Assembly: GCA_001650895.1 (NCBI GenBank)
Contig: LXYH01000004.1
Coordinates: 62,001 to 126,000, forward strand
Direction of reading: 5' to 3'
Source of the DNA: Rhodobacteraceae bacterium EhC02
Lineage (GTDB): Bacteria; Pseudomonadota; Alphaproteobacteria; Rhodobacterales; Rhodobacteraceae
DNA length: 64,000 bases
Shown here: positions 7,139 through 15,798 of the stretch, in pieces
Numbering within the stretch: position 1 is the first letter of the stretch
Layout of the letters: every line of letters starts with the position of its first letter
Position numbers and translations under genes: made by a program
The notes under the pieces: model-generated
What the model was told of the DNA's origin: nothing
The model's input: only the letters and a program-made list of their open reading frames with translations
The model's database searches: none

Positions 7139-9907
7139 ATGAAACCGAATTTTGCACTTGTCCTGTCCTTTGACGGCATCGGGCTGCTTAACCGCTCCCC
7201 GGTTGGCTGGCATATGGTGGGCGAGGTGGCGCTGGACACGTCCGATCTGGCCCCGGCGCTGGCCGTTCTGCGGCGCACCGCGACCCAGCTGGACAGCGAA
7301 GGCCTGCGCAGCAAGCTGGTCATTCCGAACGAACAGATTCGCTACCTGACGTTGCCCGCCCCTGGGCGCGGCACGGATATGGCGGCCCATGTCGCGGCCA
7401 GCCTCGATGGGGCCACGCCCTATGACGTGGCCGACCTGCGGTTCGACTGGGTCAGCGTCGGGGATCAGCTGCATGTGGCGGCCGTGGCCCTGGAAACGCT
7501 GGACGAGGCGTCAAGCTTTGCCACCGAACACGGGTTTGCCCCCGTCAGCTATGTCGCCATCCCCCCGGCCGACACCTTCCCCGGAGAGCCGTTCTTCGGC
7601 CTGACACCCGAGGCCGCGACGCTGATCCGCCCCGGTGACCGGCTGCTGCGGGACACCCATGCCATCCGGATCATCGGGCCTGCGGAACGCCCAACCCCCG
7701 CCGATATGCCAGTCGAGACACCAGTCGATCTGCCGACCGATGTGCCAGACGAAACGCGCGTGGCCCCCGCAACAGCCGAAATCAACGAACCGGCACCTGT
7801 CGCCGACACCGCGCCCGCAGAAGCGGTCGCGCCTGACCCGCAGCTCACCCGTGACGCCCCCGTCGCACCAGGGGCGCCCGAGGCGCAGCCCAGCCGCTTC
7901 TCCCTGATCGAACCTCCCGCGCCCGAGGTGGCAGAAGCCCTCGCGGCGGACACGGACGCGCCAGACGACGACGCGCTCACCACGGCGCAAGCGCCGGATC
8001 AGCCCGCCACCGTTGGTCCGGTCGCCACGGTCAGCGACCAGGGTGCGGCGCCCGAAGACGCGGCCCCCCTGCCCCGGTTCTCCACCCGGCGCGACCGTAC
8101 CGAGCCCCCCCTGACCGCCAGGAAACCCATCGTGGCGGAACTGCCCCCGCTGCCCGAACTGAACGCAGAGGGATGGACGGGCCTGCCCGGCGATCTGTGG
8201 GGCGCAACGGACACCGAAACCGAAGAGGACGCGCCGCCACCGCGCCCGACCCCGCGCCTTGTGGCCAGGAAAGACGGCGGCGCACAGGACGCGGACAATG
8301 CCGCCGCCCTGACACCTGCCCCCTTCATCTCGCCCCCCGCGCCTGAGCCTGCGACGCAAGACGATACGGCCGCCGGTCTGACAGGCGCGCTGCTGGCGCG
8401 ATTGGCCCGCAAGGGCGCACCCGATCCCGAGGCCGAAGCGGAAACCACGCCCGCCAGCCCCCGCAAGGCCGCCCGCACCAAGGTCAAACCCACCCATAGC
8501 GAACGCCAAAGGCTCACCGTCTTCGGCGCGCGCAAACCCGAAGTCGAGGCCGCGGCCATCGGCGGCAAGCCGCGCTATCTCGGCGTCGTGCTGACGGGCA
8601 TCCTCGTGCTCTTCCTCGCGGCAGTCGGCGCATGGTCCGCGATGTTCAGCGACAGCGGCCTGCGTGGCTTCTTCGGACAGACCACGCCAGACATCGCCGA
8701 GGCGACAGCTACCCCGGACAGGGCAGCGCCAACGCCCGCCGAACCCGTGGCAATGGCAGAGGACATCCGGCAGCCCCCGCCCGCAGCCCTGCCGGAGGCC
8801 GAAACCGCCACCGCGCCGCCGCCAGAGACCGCGACCACGAACGCGCCCGCCGCCAGCGACACGCCCACCCCGCTGCCCACCGGCGATCTGCCGTCGGACC
8901 TAGCACAGCTGCCGCCTCCTTCCCCGCAGGAGGCGCGCCAGGCCGCGCTCTCCTCCTATGCCGCGACAGGGATCTGGCAGATCGCGCCCGACCAGCCCGA
9001 GGCGCCGGTGTCGCAATCGCTCGACACGCTCTACCTCGCCTCGATCGACAGCAGCCTGCAGAACCTCGATGCGGTCGCCCTGCCCGATATCCGCCGCGCC
9101 CTCAGCGATGTCCGCCCCGAGGCGCAATCGAACCCCGCCGCACCGGGCAAGCAATTCGATCTGGACGCACGCGGCCTCGTGATCGCCACACCCGAAGGCG
9201 CCGAAACTCCTGAAGGCGTGATCGTCTATACCGGGCGCCCCCCGCTGACGCCGCCGGGCATTCCCACCCGGTTCGCGCAGACACCCCAGGCGAATGCCCA
9301 GCCCGAACCCGATCTGGCCGGGGTGCGCCCCCGCCTGCGTCCCGACACGCTGATCGAAAGCAATGAACGCGCCACGCTGGGGGGGCTCAGCCGCAGCGAA
9401 CTGGCCGGCCTGCGCCCGCGCGCGCGCCCCGAAACGCTGGCGGCGGTGGCCCTTGCCCTGCGCGAGGCCGATCAGGCCGAGGTCGAGGCGGACGAGGCCG
9501 ATGCCCAGGACAGCGGCACCGATCAGGCCATCGCGACCTCGCTCAAACCGCTCGCCCGCCCGCGTGACCTCGACACCAGCCGCGACAGCGCGCCCTCCTC
9601 GCAGCGCGTCGCCTCCGCCGCGGCCATCGCCCCGCAACGCAACGCGGCCCCGCAAATCCCCTCATCCGCATCGGTCGCGCAACAGGCGACAGTGCGCGGC
9701 GCCATCAACCTGCGACAGGTCAACCTGATCGGGGTCTACGGCCAGCCCTCCAACCGCCGCGCCCTGGTGCGCCTCGCCAATGGCCGCTACCAGAAAGTCC
9801 AGGTCGGAGACCGCCTCGACGGAGGCCAGGTCCGCGCCATCGGCGAAAACGAGCTGAGCTACGTCAAGAACAACCGCGCGATCGTCCTGACCATGCCGAA
9901 CGGGTGA
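7139..9907 (+). CDS. Large single-pass membrane protein with GspL/PilM-like and GspC/PilP-like ends
   Basis: A 922-residue protein of unusual design. Residues 1 to about 175 (LVLSFDGIGLL..., KLVIPNEQIRYLTLPAP) resemble the actin-like cytoplasmic domain of PilM/GspL. A long Pro/Ala/Asp-rich linker follows, then one membrane helix at about 480-502 (YLGVVLTGILVLFLAAVGAW). A second disordered Pro-rich stretch carries three short repeats of the type G/K-x-RP-x-x-RP (near 728, 756 and 803). The last 60 residues (NLIGVYGQPSNRRALVRLANG...KVQVGDRLDGGQVRAIG) look like the homology region of type II secretion GspC or PilP. The topology implied is cytoplasmic N-terminus and periplasmic C-terminus. No other pilus or secretion gene is adjacent. 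The domain likenesses are by eye and should be treated as inference. Confidence 0.7.
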   Translation: MKPNFALVLSFDGIGLLNRSPVGWHMVGEVALDTSDLAPALAVLRRTATQLDSEGLRSKLVIPNEQIRYLTLPAPGRGTDMAAHVAASLDGATPYDVADLRFDWVSVGDQLHVAAVALETLDEASSFATEHGFAPVSYVAIPPADTFPGEPFFGLTPEAATLIRPGDRLLRDTHAIRIIGPAERPTPADMPVETPVDLPTDVPDETRVAPATAEINEPAPVADTAPAEAVAPDPQLTRDAPVAPGAPEAQPSRFSLIEPPAPEVAEALAADTDAPDDDALTTAQAPDQPATVGPVATVSDQGAAPEDAAPLPRFSTRRDRTEPPLTARKPIVAELPPLPELNAEGWTGLPGDLWGATDTETEEDAPPPRPTPRLVARKDGGAQDADNAAALTPAPFISPPAPEPATQDDTAAGLTGALLARLARKGAPDPEAEAETTPASPRKAARTKVKPTHSERQRLTVFGARKPEVEAAAIGGKPRYLGVVLTGILVLFLAAVGAWSAMFSDSGLRGFFGQTTPDIAEATATPDRAAPTPAEPVAMAEDIRQPPPAALPEAETATAPPPETATTNAPAASDTPTPLPTGDLPSDLAQLPPPSPQEARQAALSSYAATGIWQIAPDQPEAPVSQSLDTLYLASIDSSLQNLDAVALPDIRRALSDVRPEAQSNPAAPGKQFDLDARGLVIATPEGAETPEGVIVYTGRPPLTPPGIPTRFAQTPQANAQPEPDLAGVRPRLRPDTLIESNERATLGGLSRSELAGLRPRARPETLAAVALALREADQAEVEADEADAQDSGTDQAIATSLKPLARPRDLDTSRDSAPSSQRVASAAAIAPQRNAAPQIPSSASVAQQATVRGAINLRQVNLIGVYGQPSNRRALVRLANGRYQKVQVGDRLDGGQVRAIGENELSYVKNNRAIVLTMPNG

Positions 9908-10121
9908 TGGTGGGTAGGAATGAGAGTGACTCTTACCGGACGTTCATAACTGCCGCCGCCAATGTCAGGGCAACCGCCGATCGATGGGGCGATGAGCATT
10001 ACGTGTCGAGTAGGTTCAAATGGCTTGCCAGCGATCCTTCGTCTAAGCACTCCGTGTAGGGCCTTGTCTTCCTCTTGAGACAAAAATACGGTCCCAATAG
10101 TTCTTACAGGAGGGGAAACCA

Positions 10122-11840
10122 TTGAGCGTTCGCATCAAGAGAGGCTTCATTTCAGATGCTATTGCAGCGAGCTCTGACGAGCTTGGCATCGGAGAAGACG
10201 ACGCCTTTATGTATTGGTTTTACTCAATCCTTTTTGATGTGGAACTAGAGGACGTACCTGTCGATGAAGTTGTGGACGGCGCTGGCGAACGCCAAATTGA
10301 CATGTTTCGCTTGGAAATTGATGACAGCAAGCAGTCAGTAGACATCCATCTAATACAAGTAAAGAACACCAGCGGATTTTCAGCTAATACAGTATCACTA
10401 ATGAAGGCGGGGTTAGAATTCATTTTCTTCTCCCCAAGGGATGCTTATCGCGCAACTCCCAATGAAAAACTTTTAGAAAAAATTGAGAATGCACGCCAAG
10501 CCATACGTCAATATGGGAACAATAGCGTAAACGTAAATTGCTATTTTGTCACATTGGGTGATGAAGATGATATATCTGCTGAAGCCATTGAAAACAGGGA
10601 CAGCATACTTCGAGAGTTCAAAGATAGTGCTATTTTTGGGAGCTTCGATTTTCATTTTGTGGGTGTGAACGAGATAGATCGTATCAATAATTTGAGGAGA
10701 AACAAAGGTCGGGAAATAAATGCCCGTATCCCAATAGTATATGACGCAAATCGAGCTTCGATTGTAGAATTTGACACGGCCGGTGTTAGAAGTGTGCTTT
10801 GCACGGTAACCGGAGTAGAGTTGGCTAGGCTCGCTCAGACCGAGCCACGGGATGCGATATTTGACACCAATGTTCGAGGGAACTTGGGGCTTGGAGGTCA
10901 GGTGAACAAAAGCATATACGCTTCTGCCACGGACGGTCCAACGTCTGAGCACTTCTGGTTTATGAACAATGGCATAACCATGGTTTGCGATCGTCTATCC
11001 TTGGTTCGCGACCCTGATGAGCCAAGCGTTAAAGTCGAGAATGTTCAAATTATTAACGGATGCCAAACCACATCGTCGCTTCGATCTGCTTTTGAGGACG
11101 GCAAGCTAAGTGAAAAAGTAAAGGTTCAAGTGAAGCTTTATGAGTCGAAAAATCAGCAGTTCATCGAAAATGTTGTGATAGCAACGAATAATCAAAATTC
11201 GATTGGCTCGAGAGATCTGCATGCCAACGATGAAGTTCAACAGCTAATTCAAAGGAAAATTGAAGAGGAGTTCGGCCTATTTTATGAACGCAAGCGTGGC
11301 GAAGCAAAAAGCGCGAGTGTAGCGAAATCCGATGTTGTGAACCTTGAAAAGGCTGGACAAGCATATTTAGCTATTTTCAAGAATCAGCCGACGGTCAGCA
11401 GAGCTCAAAAGTACAAGATTTATTCCCAAGACCTATACGAGGAGGTCTTCGCAAAATCGCAGCCATGGCAGCTTGCTGTTGCTCATGAAATTCACCGATA
11501 CGCCGAGTATCATGGCCGGAAGGCCTACAGGGAGCTTGAGGCGAGTAATCCGTCTCGAAATATCTTAAACTACGGGGTTTTTCACATATGTCGAATTGTG
11601 TGGTGGGTCCTTATAAATGAACTCGGTGCGGATTCTCGAGATGGTAGGGCTCTAATGAACATTGTGAGAGGGGGGAGTGGCCTATTGGATACGGCCTATA
11701 GAAGAGCCAACGAAATAATGTCAGAGATCGTCAAGGAGAACAACGAGAGCTTGGTGAATCTCAATAACTACTTTAAGAAATCGCAGTCTCAGCAGAACAT
11801 AAACCAATACCTGAAGAAACTACAGGACGCCACTTCCTGA
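10122..11840 (+). CDS. AIPR-family protein (putative abortive-infection phage-resistance nuclease)
   Basis: A 572-residue protein with the AIPR hallmarks HFWFMNNGIT (277-286), VQIINGCQTTSSL (308-320) and ATNNQNSIGSRDL (354-366). AIPR proteins are associated with abortive phage defence. The N-terminal part has GERQID (55-60) and, 19 residues on, HLIQVKN (76-82): D60 with Q79-x-K81 fits the D...(E/Q)xK core of PD-(D/E)xK nucleases, as in Mrr-like enzymes. The start is a TTG at 10122 with a strong AGGAGGGG ribosome site at 10109-10116. The gene and its flanks are clearly more AT-rich than neighbours on both sides, so it is probably acquired. It stands alone, without a visible toxin-antitoxin or restriction partner. 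Confidence 0.85.
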   Translation: MSVRIKRGFISDAIAASSDELGIGEDDAFMYWFYSILFDVELEDVPVDEVVDGAGERQIDMFRLEIDDSKQSVDIHLIQVKNTSGFSANTVSLMKAGLEFIFFSPRDAYRATPNEKLLEKIENARQAIRQYGNNSVNVNCYFVTLGDEDDISAEAIENRDSILREFKDSAIFGSFDFHFVGVNEIDRINNLRRNKGREINARIPIVYDANRASIVEFDTAGVRSVLCTVTGVELARLAQTEPRDAIFDTNVRGNLGLGGQVNKSIYASATDGPTSEHFWFMNNGITMVCDRLSLVRDPDEPSVKVENVQIINGCQTTSSLRSAFEDGKLSEKVKVQVKLYESKNQQFIENVVIATNNQNSIGSRDLHANDEVQQLIQRKIEEEFGLFYERKRGEAKSASVAKSDVVNLEKAGQAYLAIFKNQPTVSRAQKYKIYSQDLYEEVFAKSQPWQLAVAHEIHRYAEYHGRKAYRELEASNPSRNILNYGVFHICRIVWWVLINELGADSRDGRALMNIVRGGSGLLDTAYRRANEIMSEIVKENNESLVNLNNYFKKSQSQQNINQYLKKLQDATS

Positions 11841-12146
11841 CGGGAATGAGGATAAATGCTTGCAGGGCGAGAACAGCATTCTTCGGAGCATCGCAAAATA
11901 CCGAGATTTTACAGCGTTCGTTTTTTTGTTCTTTAAGCATTTGCAACATCCGGCAGTCTTCTAAACCGCTGAATGCGGACCTTCAACTGACGCGAAGCAA
12001 ATGACCGGCATCCGCACTTTGCCTCTCGCACTGTCCTCTTCCAATAAACTGCCAAATTCTTAAATTTTGGTAAACGCGTCCGCCCAACCCATTGATATCA
12101 TTGGCCTCGGAAAATGTCCCATCGTGGGACGTCCCCCCAGGACAGC
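11841..12146. other. Non-coding stretch between AIPR gene and hpd
   Basis: About 300 bases with no convincing reading frame or RNA gene. The base composition stays AT-rich like the AIPR gene until roughly 12100. A T-run (11925-11933) is present but no stable stem precedes it, so it is not a clear terminator. Confidence 0.5.
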
Positions 12147-12172
12147 AAAACGCCCCCGGCGATGCGGGGGCG
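12147..12172 (-). terminator. Rho-independent terminator of hpd
   Basis: On the minus strand a stem CGCCCCC with GGGGGCG around an 8-base loop (12151-12172) is followed by TTTT (12150-12147), 20-45 bases after the hpd stop codon. Confidence 0.75.
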
Positions 12173-12194
12173 TGGGCGTCCGTCCGGGTGCGGC

Positions 12195-13289
12195 TTACTC
12201 TGCCGCGATCTCTCCGCTGTCGATCTGCTCCTGTTCGATCGACTCGAACAGCGCCTTGAAGTTCCCCTCGCCGAACCCGTCATCCCCCTTGCGCTGGATG
12301 AACTCGAAGAAGATCGGCCCGATCACGGTCTTGGAAAAGATCTGGAGCAGGATCTTCGTCTCGCCGCCATCCACCACGCCTTCCCCGTCGATCAGGATGC
12401 CGTGCTTGGCCATCCGCTCCAGCGGCTCTTCGTGCCCCTGCACCCGCGTCTTGCTGAGGTCGTAATAGGCCGCAGGCGGTGCCGGCATGAAGCGGATGCC
12501 CCGGTCAAAGATCTCGTCGGTCGCGTCATACAGCCGCTCGGTCCCCACCGCGATGTGCTGGATCCCCTCGCCCTTGTATTTCTTGAGGTAGGCCACGATC
12601 TGCCCCGTCTCGCCCCGATCCTCGTTGATCGGAATGCGGATCCGCCCGCAAGGCGAGGTCAGCGCGCGGCTGAACAGGCCCGTATACTTGCCCTCGATAT
12701 CGAAGAACCGGATCTCGCGGAAATTGAAGATGGAACTGTAGAAGCCGAACCACTTGTCCATGTTGCCCTTGTAGACATTGTGGGTCAGGTGATCGAGGTA
12801 ATAGAACCCCACGCCTTCCGGCTTGGACTGCGTCAGCCAGTCGAATTCGCGGTTATAGGGGCTGGTGTCTTGATACTGGTCGATGAAATAGATCAGCGAT
12901 CCGCCGATCCCCACGATGGCCGGCACGTCCAGCGTCTTGTCGGCGCCGGTATATTCCACCGCCCCCTTCGACACCGCATGCGCCAGGGCCTTTTGCGCAT
13001 CCACCACGCGCCACCCCATCGAGGGCGCGCAGGGGCCGTGCTCTTCCACGAAACGCGTGGCCATCGACCCCGGTTCGGCGTTCAGGATGTAGGTGATATC
13101 GCCCTGCTGCCACAGCTCGATATCCTTGGTCTTGTGGCGGCCGGTCAGCGTGTAGCCCATCCTGGCGAAGAGATCGCGCAGCTCTTCGGGCTGGGGATGC
13201 GCGAATTCGACGAATTCGAACCCGTCGGTGCCGGCCGGGTTCTGCGCCGAGATGATGGCTTGCGGGGCGTCATGCGGGAAGGGACCCAT
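12195..13289 (-). CDS. hpd: 4-hydroxyphenylpyruvate dioxygenase
   Basis: A 364-residue non-haem iron enzyme converting 4-hydroxyphenylpyruvate to homogentisate in tyrosine catabolism. It has two VOC-type halves. The three iron ligands are in recognisable places: His in YLDHLTHNV (about 168), His in IQHIAVGT (about 246) and Glu in PIFFEFIQRKGD (about 329). The family block GEGNFKALFESIEQEQ at the C-terminus is intact. The ATG at 13289 follows an AGGAGA ribosome site. It is divergent from an Lrp/AsnC regulator, which is the likely controller. The homogentisate pathway partners are not next to it. Confidence 0.95.
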   Translation of the reverse strand: MGPFPHDAPQAIISAQNPAGTDGFEFVEFAHPQPEELRDLFARMGYTLTGRHKTKDIELWQQGDITYILNAEPGSMATRFVEEHGPCAPSMGWRVVDAQKALAHAVSKGAVEYTGADKTLDVPAIVGIGGSLIYFIDQYQDTSPYNREFDWLTQSKPEGVGFYYLDHLTHNVYKGNMDKWFGFYSSIFNFREIRFFDIEGKYTGLFSRALTSPCGRIRIPINEDRGETGQIVAYLKKYKGEGIQHIAVGTERLYDATDEIFDRGIRFMPAPPAAYYDLSKTRVQGHEEPLERMAKHGILIDGEGVVDGGETKILLQIFSKTVIGPIFFEFIQRKGDDGFGEGNFKALFESIEQEQIDSGEIAAE

Positions 13290-13335
13290 GGCGATGTCTC
13301 CTGTTGGCTGTCCTGTTGCGTTGACACCATCATAC

Positions 13336-13362
13336 GCGCATGCAAACCGGATATTTGCGCAT
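13336..13362. promoter_or_regulatory. Candidate Lrp-type operator between hpd and its divergent regulator
   Basis: The 145-base gap between the two divergent starts is AT-rich and contains an imperfect inverted repeat with arms GCGCATGCAAA and TTTGCGCAT around CCGGATA. Further GCGCAT-like words lie near 13428. Lrp/AsnC proteins bind such degenerate palindromes; the assignment is inferred from position. Confidence 0.4.
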
Positions 13363-13434
13363 TTGGAGGCTTATGTTTTTCGATTTTCGCGATAGACTGA
13401 CGGTATTTCACAATATCATGCGGGAAATGCGCAT

Positions 13435-13890
13435 ATGCTGGACGAGACCGACAAACGCCTGCTGGCCGCATTACAGAAGAACGCGCATCTGACCGCGCAG
13501 GAACTGGGCGAGGTGCTGAACCTGTCGCCCAGCCAGGCCGGGCGGCGGCGCCAAAGGCTTGAGGGCGAGGGTTACATCACCGCCTATGCCGCGAAGCTGG
13601 ACCCGCTGAAGCTGGGCCTGCATGTGCAGGCCTTCGTGCAGGTGCAACTGGCCACCCATGGCCCCGAACAGTCGCGCAGCTTTGCCCGGCTGGTCGCCAC
13701 CCAGCCTGCGATCATTTCGGCATGGACCCTGACCGGCGATGCGGATTACCTGTTGCGTGTCTATTGCGATGACCTGCCCGCACTGAACCGGCTGATCCAC
13801 GAGGTGCTTTTGCCCCATGCCGCCGTGGCGCGTGTCCAAAGCCAGATCGTGATGGACCAGTTCAAGCAGGACGCCCCCCTGCCCACCTGA
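13435..13890 (+). CDS. Lrp/AsnC-family transcriptional regulator
   Basis: A 151-residue regulator with an N-terminal winged helix-turn-helix (LDETDKRLLAALQKNAHLTAQELGEVLNLSPSQAGRRRQRLE) and a C-terminal RAM/AsnC ligand domain (VQAFVQVQL..., ISAWTLTGDADYLLRVYC). These proteins sense amino acids or related metabolites as oligomers. Its divergent position with hpd and the usual role of such pairs suggest control of aromatic amino-acid breakdown. The HTH recognition helix has SPSQAGRR. It is followed 21 bases later by the antiporter gene, probably in the same transcript. Confidence 0.92.
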   Translation: MLDETDKRLLAALQKNAHLTAQELGEVLNLSPSQAGRRRQRLEGEGYITAYAAKLDPLKLGLHVQAFVQVQLATHGPEQSRSFARLVATQPAIISAWTLTGDADYLLRVYCDDLPALNRLIHEVLLPHAAVARVQSQIVMDQFKQDAPLPT

Positions 13891-13911
13891 CGCCAACCCC
13901 AAGGAGCCGCG

Positions 13912-15789
13912 ATGGAAACCTTCCTCTACCAGGCCTCGATCTACCTTGCCGCCGCCGTGATCGCCGTACCGATTGCCGCGCGCCTTGGGCTTGGGTCGGT
14001 GCTGGGCTATCTGGCCGCAGGGATCATGATCGGTCCCGTTCTGGGCCTTGTGGGCACGGAAACCCAGGATTTGCAGCATTTTGCCGAATTCGGCGTGGTG
14101 ATGATGCTGTTCCTGATCGGGTTGGAGCTGGAGCCGCGCGCGCTGTGGGACATGCGCCACAAGCTGCTGGGGCTGGGGGGCGCGCAGGTCGTGCTGACAA
14201 CGGCCGCGGTGATGGCGGCGGCCATGGGCTTTGGCCTAGACTGGAGCATGGGCCTTGCCGTGGGCCTGGTGCTGGCGCTGTCCTCGACCGCGATCGTGTT
14301 GCAGACCCTGTCGGAAAAGGGGCTGATGCAGACCGGCGGCGGGCGATCCGCCTTCTCGGTCCTGCTGACACAGGATATCGCGGTGATCCCGATGCTGGCG
14401 CTGATGCCGCTGCTGGCGATGCCGCTGGTGGCGCGTGTCGGCCCAAATGGCGAGGTGCTGCGCCCCTCGGACATGGCTGATCACGGCCATTCCATGTCGC
14501 TGGTCGACGGCCTGCCCGGCTGGGGTGTCACGCTGGTCACGCTGGGGGCGGTGGCGCTGGTCATCCTGGCGGGCATCTATCTGATCCGGCCGCTTTTCCG
14601 GTTCATCCATCACGCCCACCTGCGCGAGATGTATACCGCGCTGGCGCTGCTGATCGTGCTGGGGATCGGTTTTCTGATGATGCTGGTGGGCCTGTCGCCC
14701 GCGCTTGGCACCTTCCTTGCGGGCGTGGTTCTGGCCAACAGCGAATTCCGGCACGAGCTGGAAAGCGATATCGAACCCTTCAAGGGCCTGCTGCTGGGCC
14801 TGTTCTTCATCACGGTGGGCGCCGGCATCAATTTCGGGATGCTTTTTGCCGAACCGCTGCTGCTGATCGGGATGACACTGGGGCTGATCCTGCTGAAAGG
14901 CGTGATCCTTTACGGGCTGGGCCGGGCGTTCAAGCTGAAGGGTCGCGATCAGTGGCTGTTCACCCTGTCGCTGGCGCAGGCGGGGGAATTCGGCTTCGTG
15001 CTGCTGTCCTTTTCGGTGCAGCAGAACGTGCTGCCGCCCCATCTGGCCGATCAGCTGTTGCTGGTCGTGGCCCTGTCGATGCTGATCACGCCGCTGCTGT
15101 TCATCCTGTACGACCTTCTGTCACGCCGCCTGACCGAGGCGGGGGACGCCACCCCCGAGGACGAGATCACCGAACAGGGCGCGGTGATCATCGCGGGCAT
15201 CGGGCGGTTCGGGCAGATCGTCAACCGTCTGGTGCAGGCCAGCGGCTTCAAGACGGTGGTGCTGGACCACGACATCGCCACGATCCAGCTGATGCGCCGT
15301 TTCGGGTTTCGCGGCTTCTTCGGCGATCCGACCCGGCCCGAGCTGCTGCATGCCGCGGGTCTGGACAAGGCGCGCGTGCTGGTCGTGGCGCTGGACGATC
15401 CGGCCGCGGCCATCCGGCTGGTGACCTATGCCCGCCAGCAGCGCCCCGATCTGCACATCATCGCGCGGGCGCGCGACCGCACCCATGTGTTCCAGCTGTT
15501 CCAGGCAGGGGCCAATGACATCGTGCGCGAGCTTTTCGACAGCTCGCTGCGCGCGGGCCGCTACGTGCTGGAGAACCTGGGCCTGACCGAATACGAGGCC
15601 GCGCAGGCCGAAACGGTGTTCTACCACCATGACCGCGACGCCTTGCGCCAGCTTGCCGAACTCTGGGACCCAAGCCTGCCCGCCGAACAGAACACCGCCT
15701 ATATCAAGCGCGCACGCGAGCTGAACAAGGAACTCGAGGTGCAGCTTCTGGCCCGGATGGAACAGGACCGGCCCGCCGAGGCGGGCTGA
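13912..15789 (+). CDS. Kef-type monovalent cation:proton antiporter (CPA2) with RCK domain
   Basis: A 625-residue inner-membrane protein. About twelve helices make up residues 1-390, with family features such as LSSTAIVLQTLSEKG, LTQDIAVIPML (the DIAV motif), ALGTFLAGVVLANS and LSLAQAGEFGFVLLS. Residues about 420-540 form a Rossmann RCK/TrkA-N domain with IAGIGRFGQIVNRLV and LDHD, which binds a nucleotide and gates transport. Members exchange K+ or Na+ for protons and protect against electrophile or pH stress. No KefF/KefG-like partner is adjacent. The ion cannot be decided from sequence. Confidence 0.93.
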   Translation: METFLYQASIYLAAAVIAVPIAARLGLGSVLGYLAAGIMIGPVLGLVGTETQDLQHFAEFGVVMMLFLIGLELEPRALWDMRHKLLGLGGAQVVLTTAAVMAAAMGFGLDWSMGLAVGLVLALSSTAIVLQTLSEKGLMQTGGGRSAFSVLLTQDIAVIPMLALMPLLAMPLVARVGPNGEVLRPSDMADHGHSMSLVDGLPGWGVTLVTLGAVALVILAGIYLIRPLFRFIHHAHLREMYTALALLIVLGIGFLMMLVGLSPALGTFLAGVVLANSEFRHELESDIEPFKGLLLGLFFITVGAGINFGMLFAEPLLLIGMTLGLILLKGVILYGLGRAFKLKGRDQWLFTLSLAQAGEFGFVLLSFSVQQNVLPPHLADQLLLVVALSMLITPLLFILYDLLSRRLTEAGDATPEDEITEQGAVIIAGIGRFGQIVNRLVQASGFKTVVLDHDIATIQLMRRFGFRGFFGDPTRPELLHAAGLDKARVLVVALDDPAAAIRLVTYARQQRPDLHIIARARDRTHVFQLFQAGANDIVRELFDSSLRAGRYVLENLGLTEYEAAQAETVFYHHDRDALRQLAELWDPSLPAEQNTAYIKRARELNKELEVQLLARMEQDRPAEAG

Positions 15790-15798
15790 TCGCCGCAT

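Noticed and set aside
9859-10122. An 87-codon minus-strand frame upstream of the AIPR gene as a possible partner protein
   Set aside because: It overlaps the end of the 922-residue protein gene, has no ribosome site and no domain-like composition.
10473-10952. A 159-codon minus-strand frame inside the AIPR gene
   Set aside because: Lies wholly inside a gene with clear family motifs and shows no domain or ribosome site of its own.
9917-11850. Direct repeat GGAATGAG at 9917-9924 and 11843-11850 flanking the AIPR gene, considered as attachment or target-site duplication
   Set aside because: Only 8 bases long, flanks do not extend the match, and no integrase or transposase is present, so chance is likely.
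12114-13400. A 428-codon plus-strand frame opposite hpd
   Set aside because: Antisense shadow; all dioxygenase motifs and iron ligands are on the minus strand.
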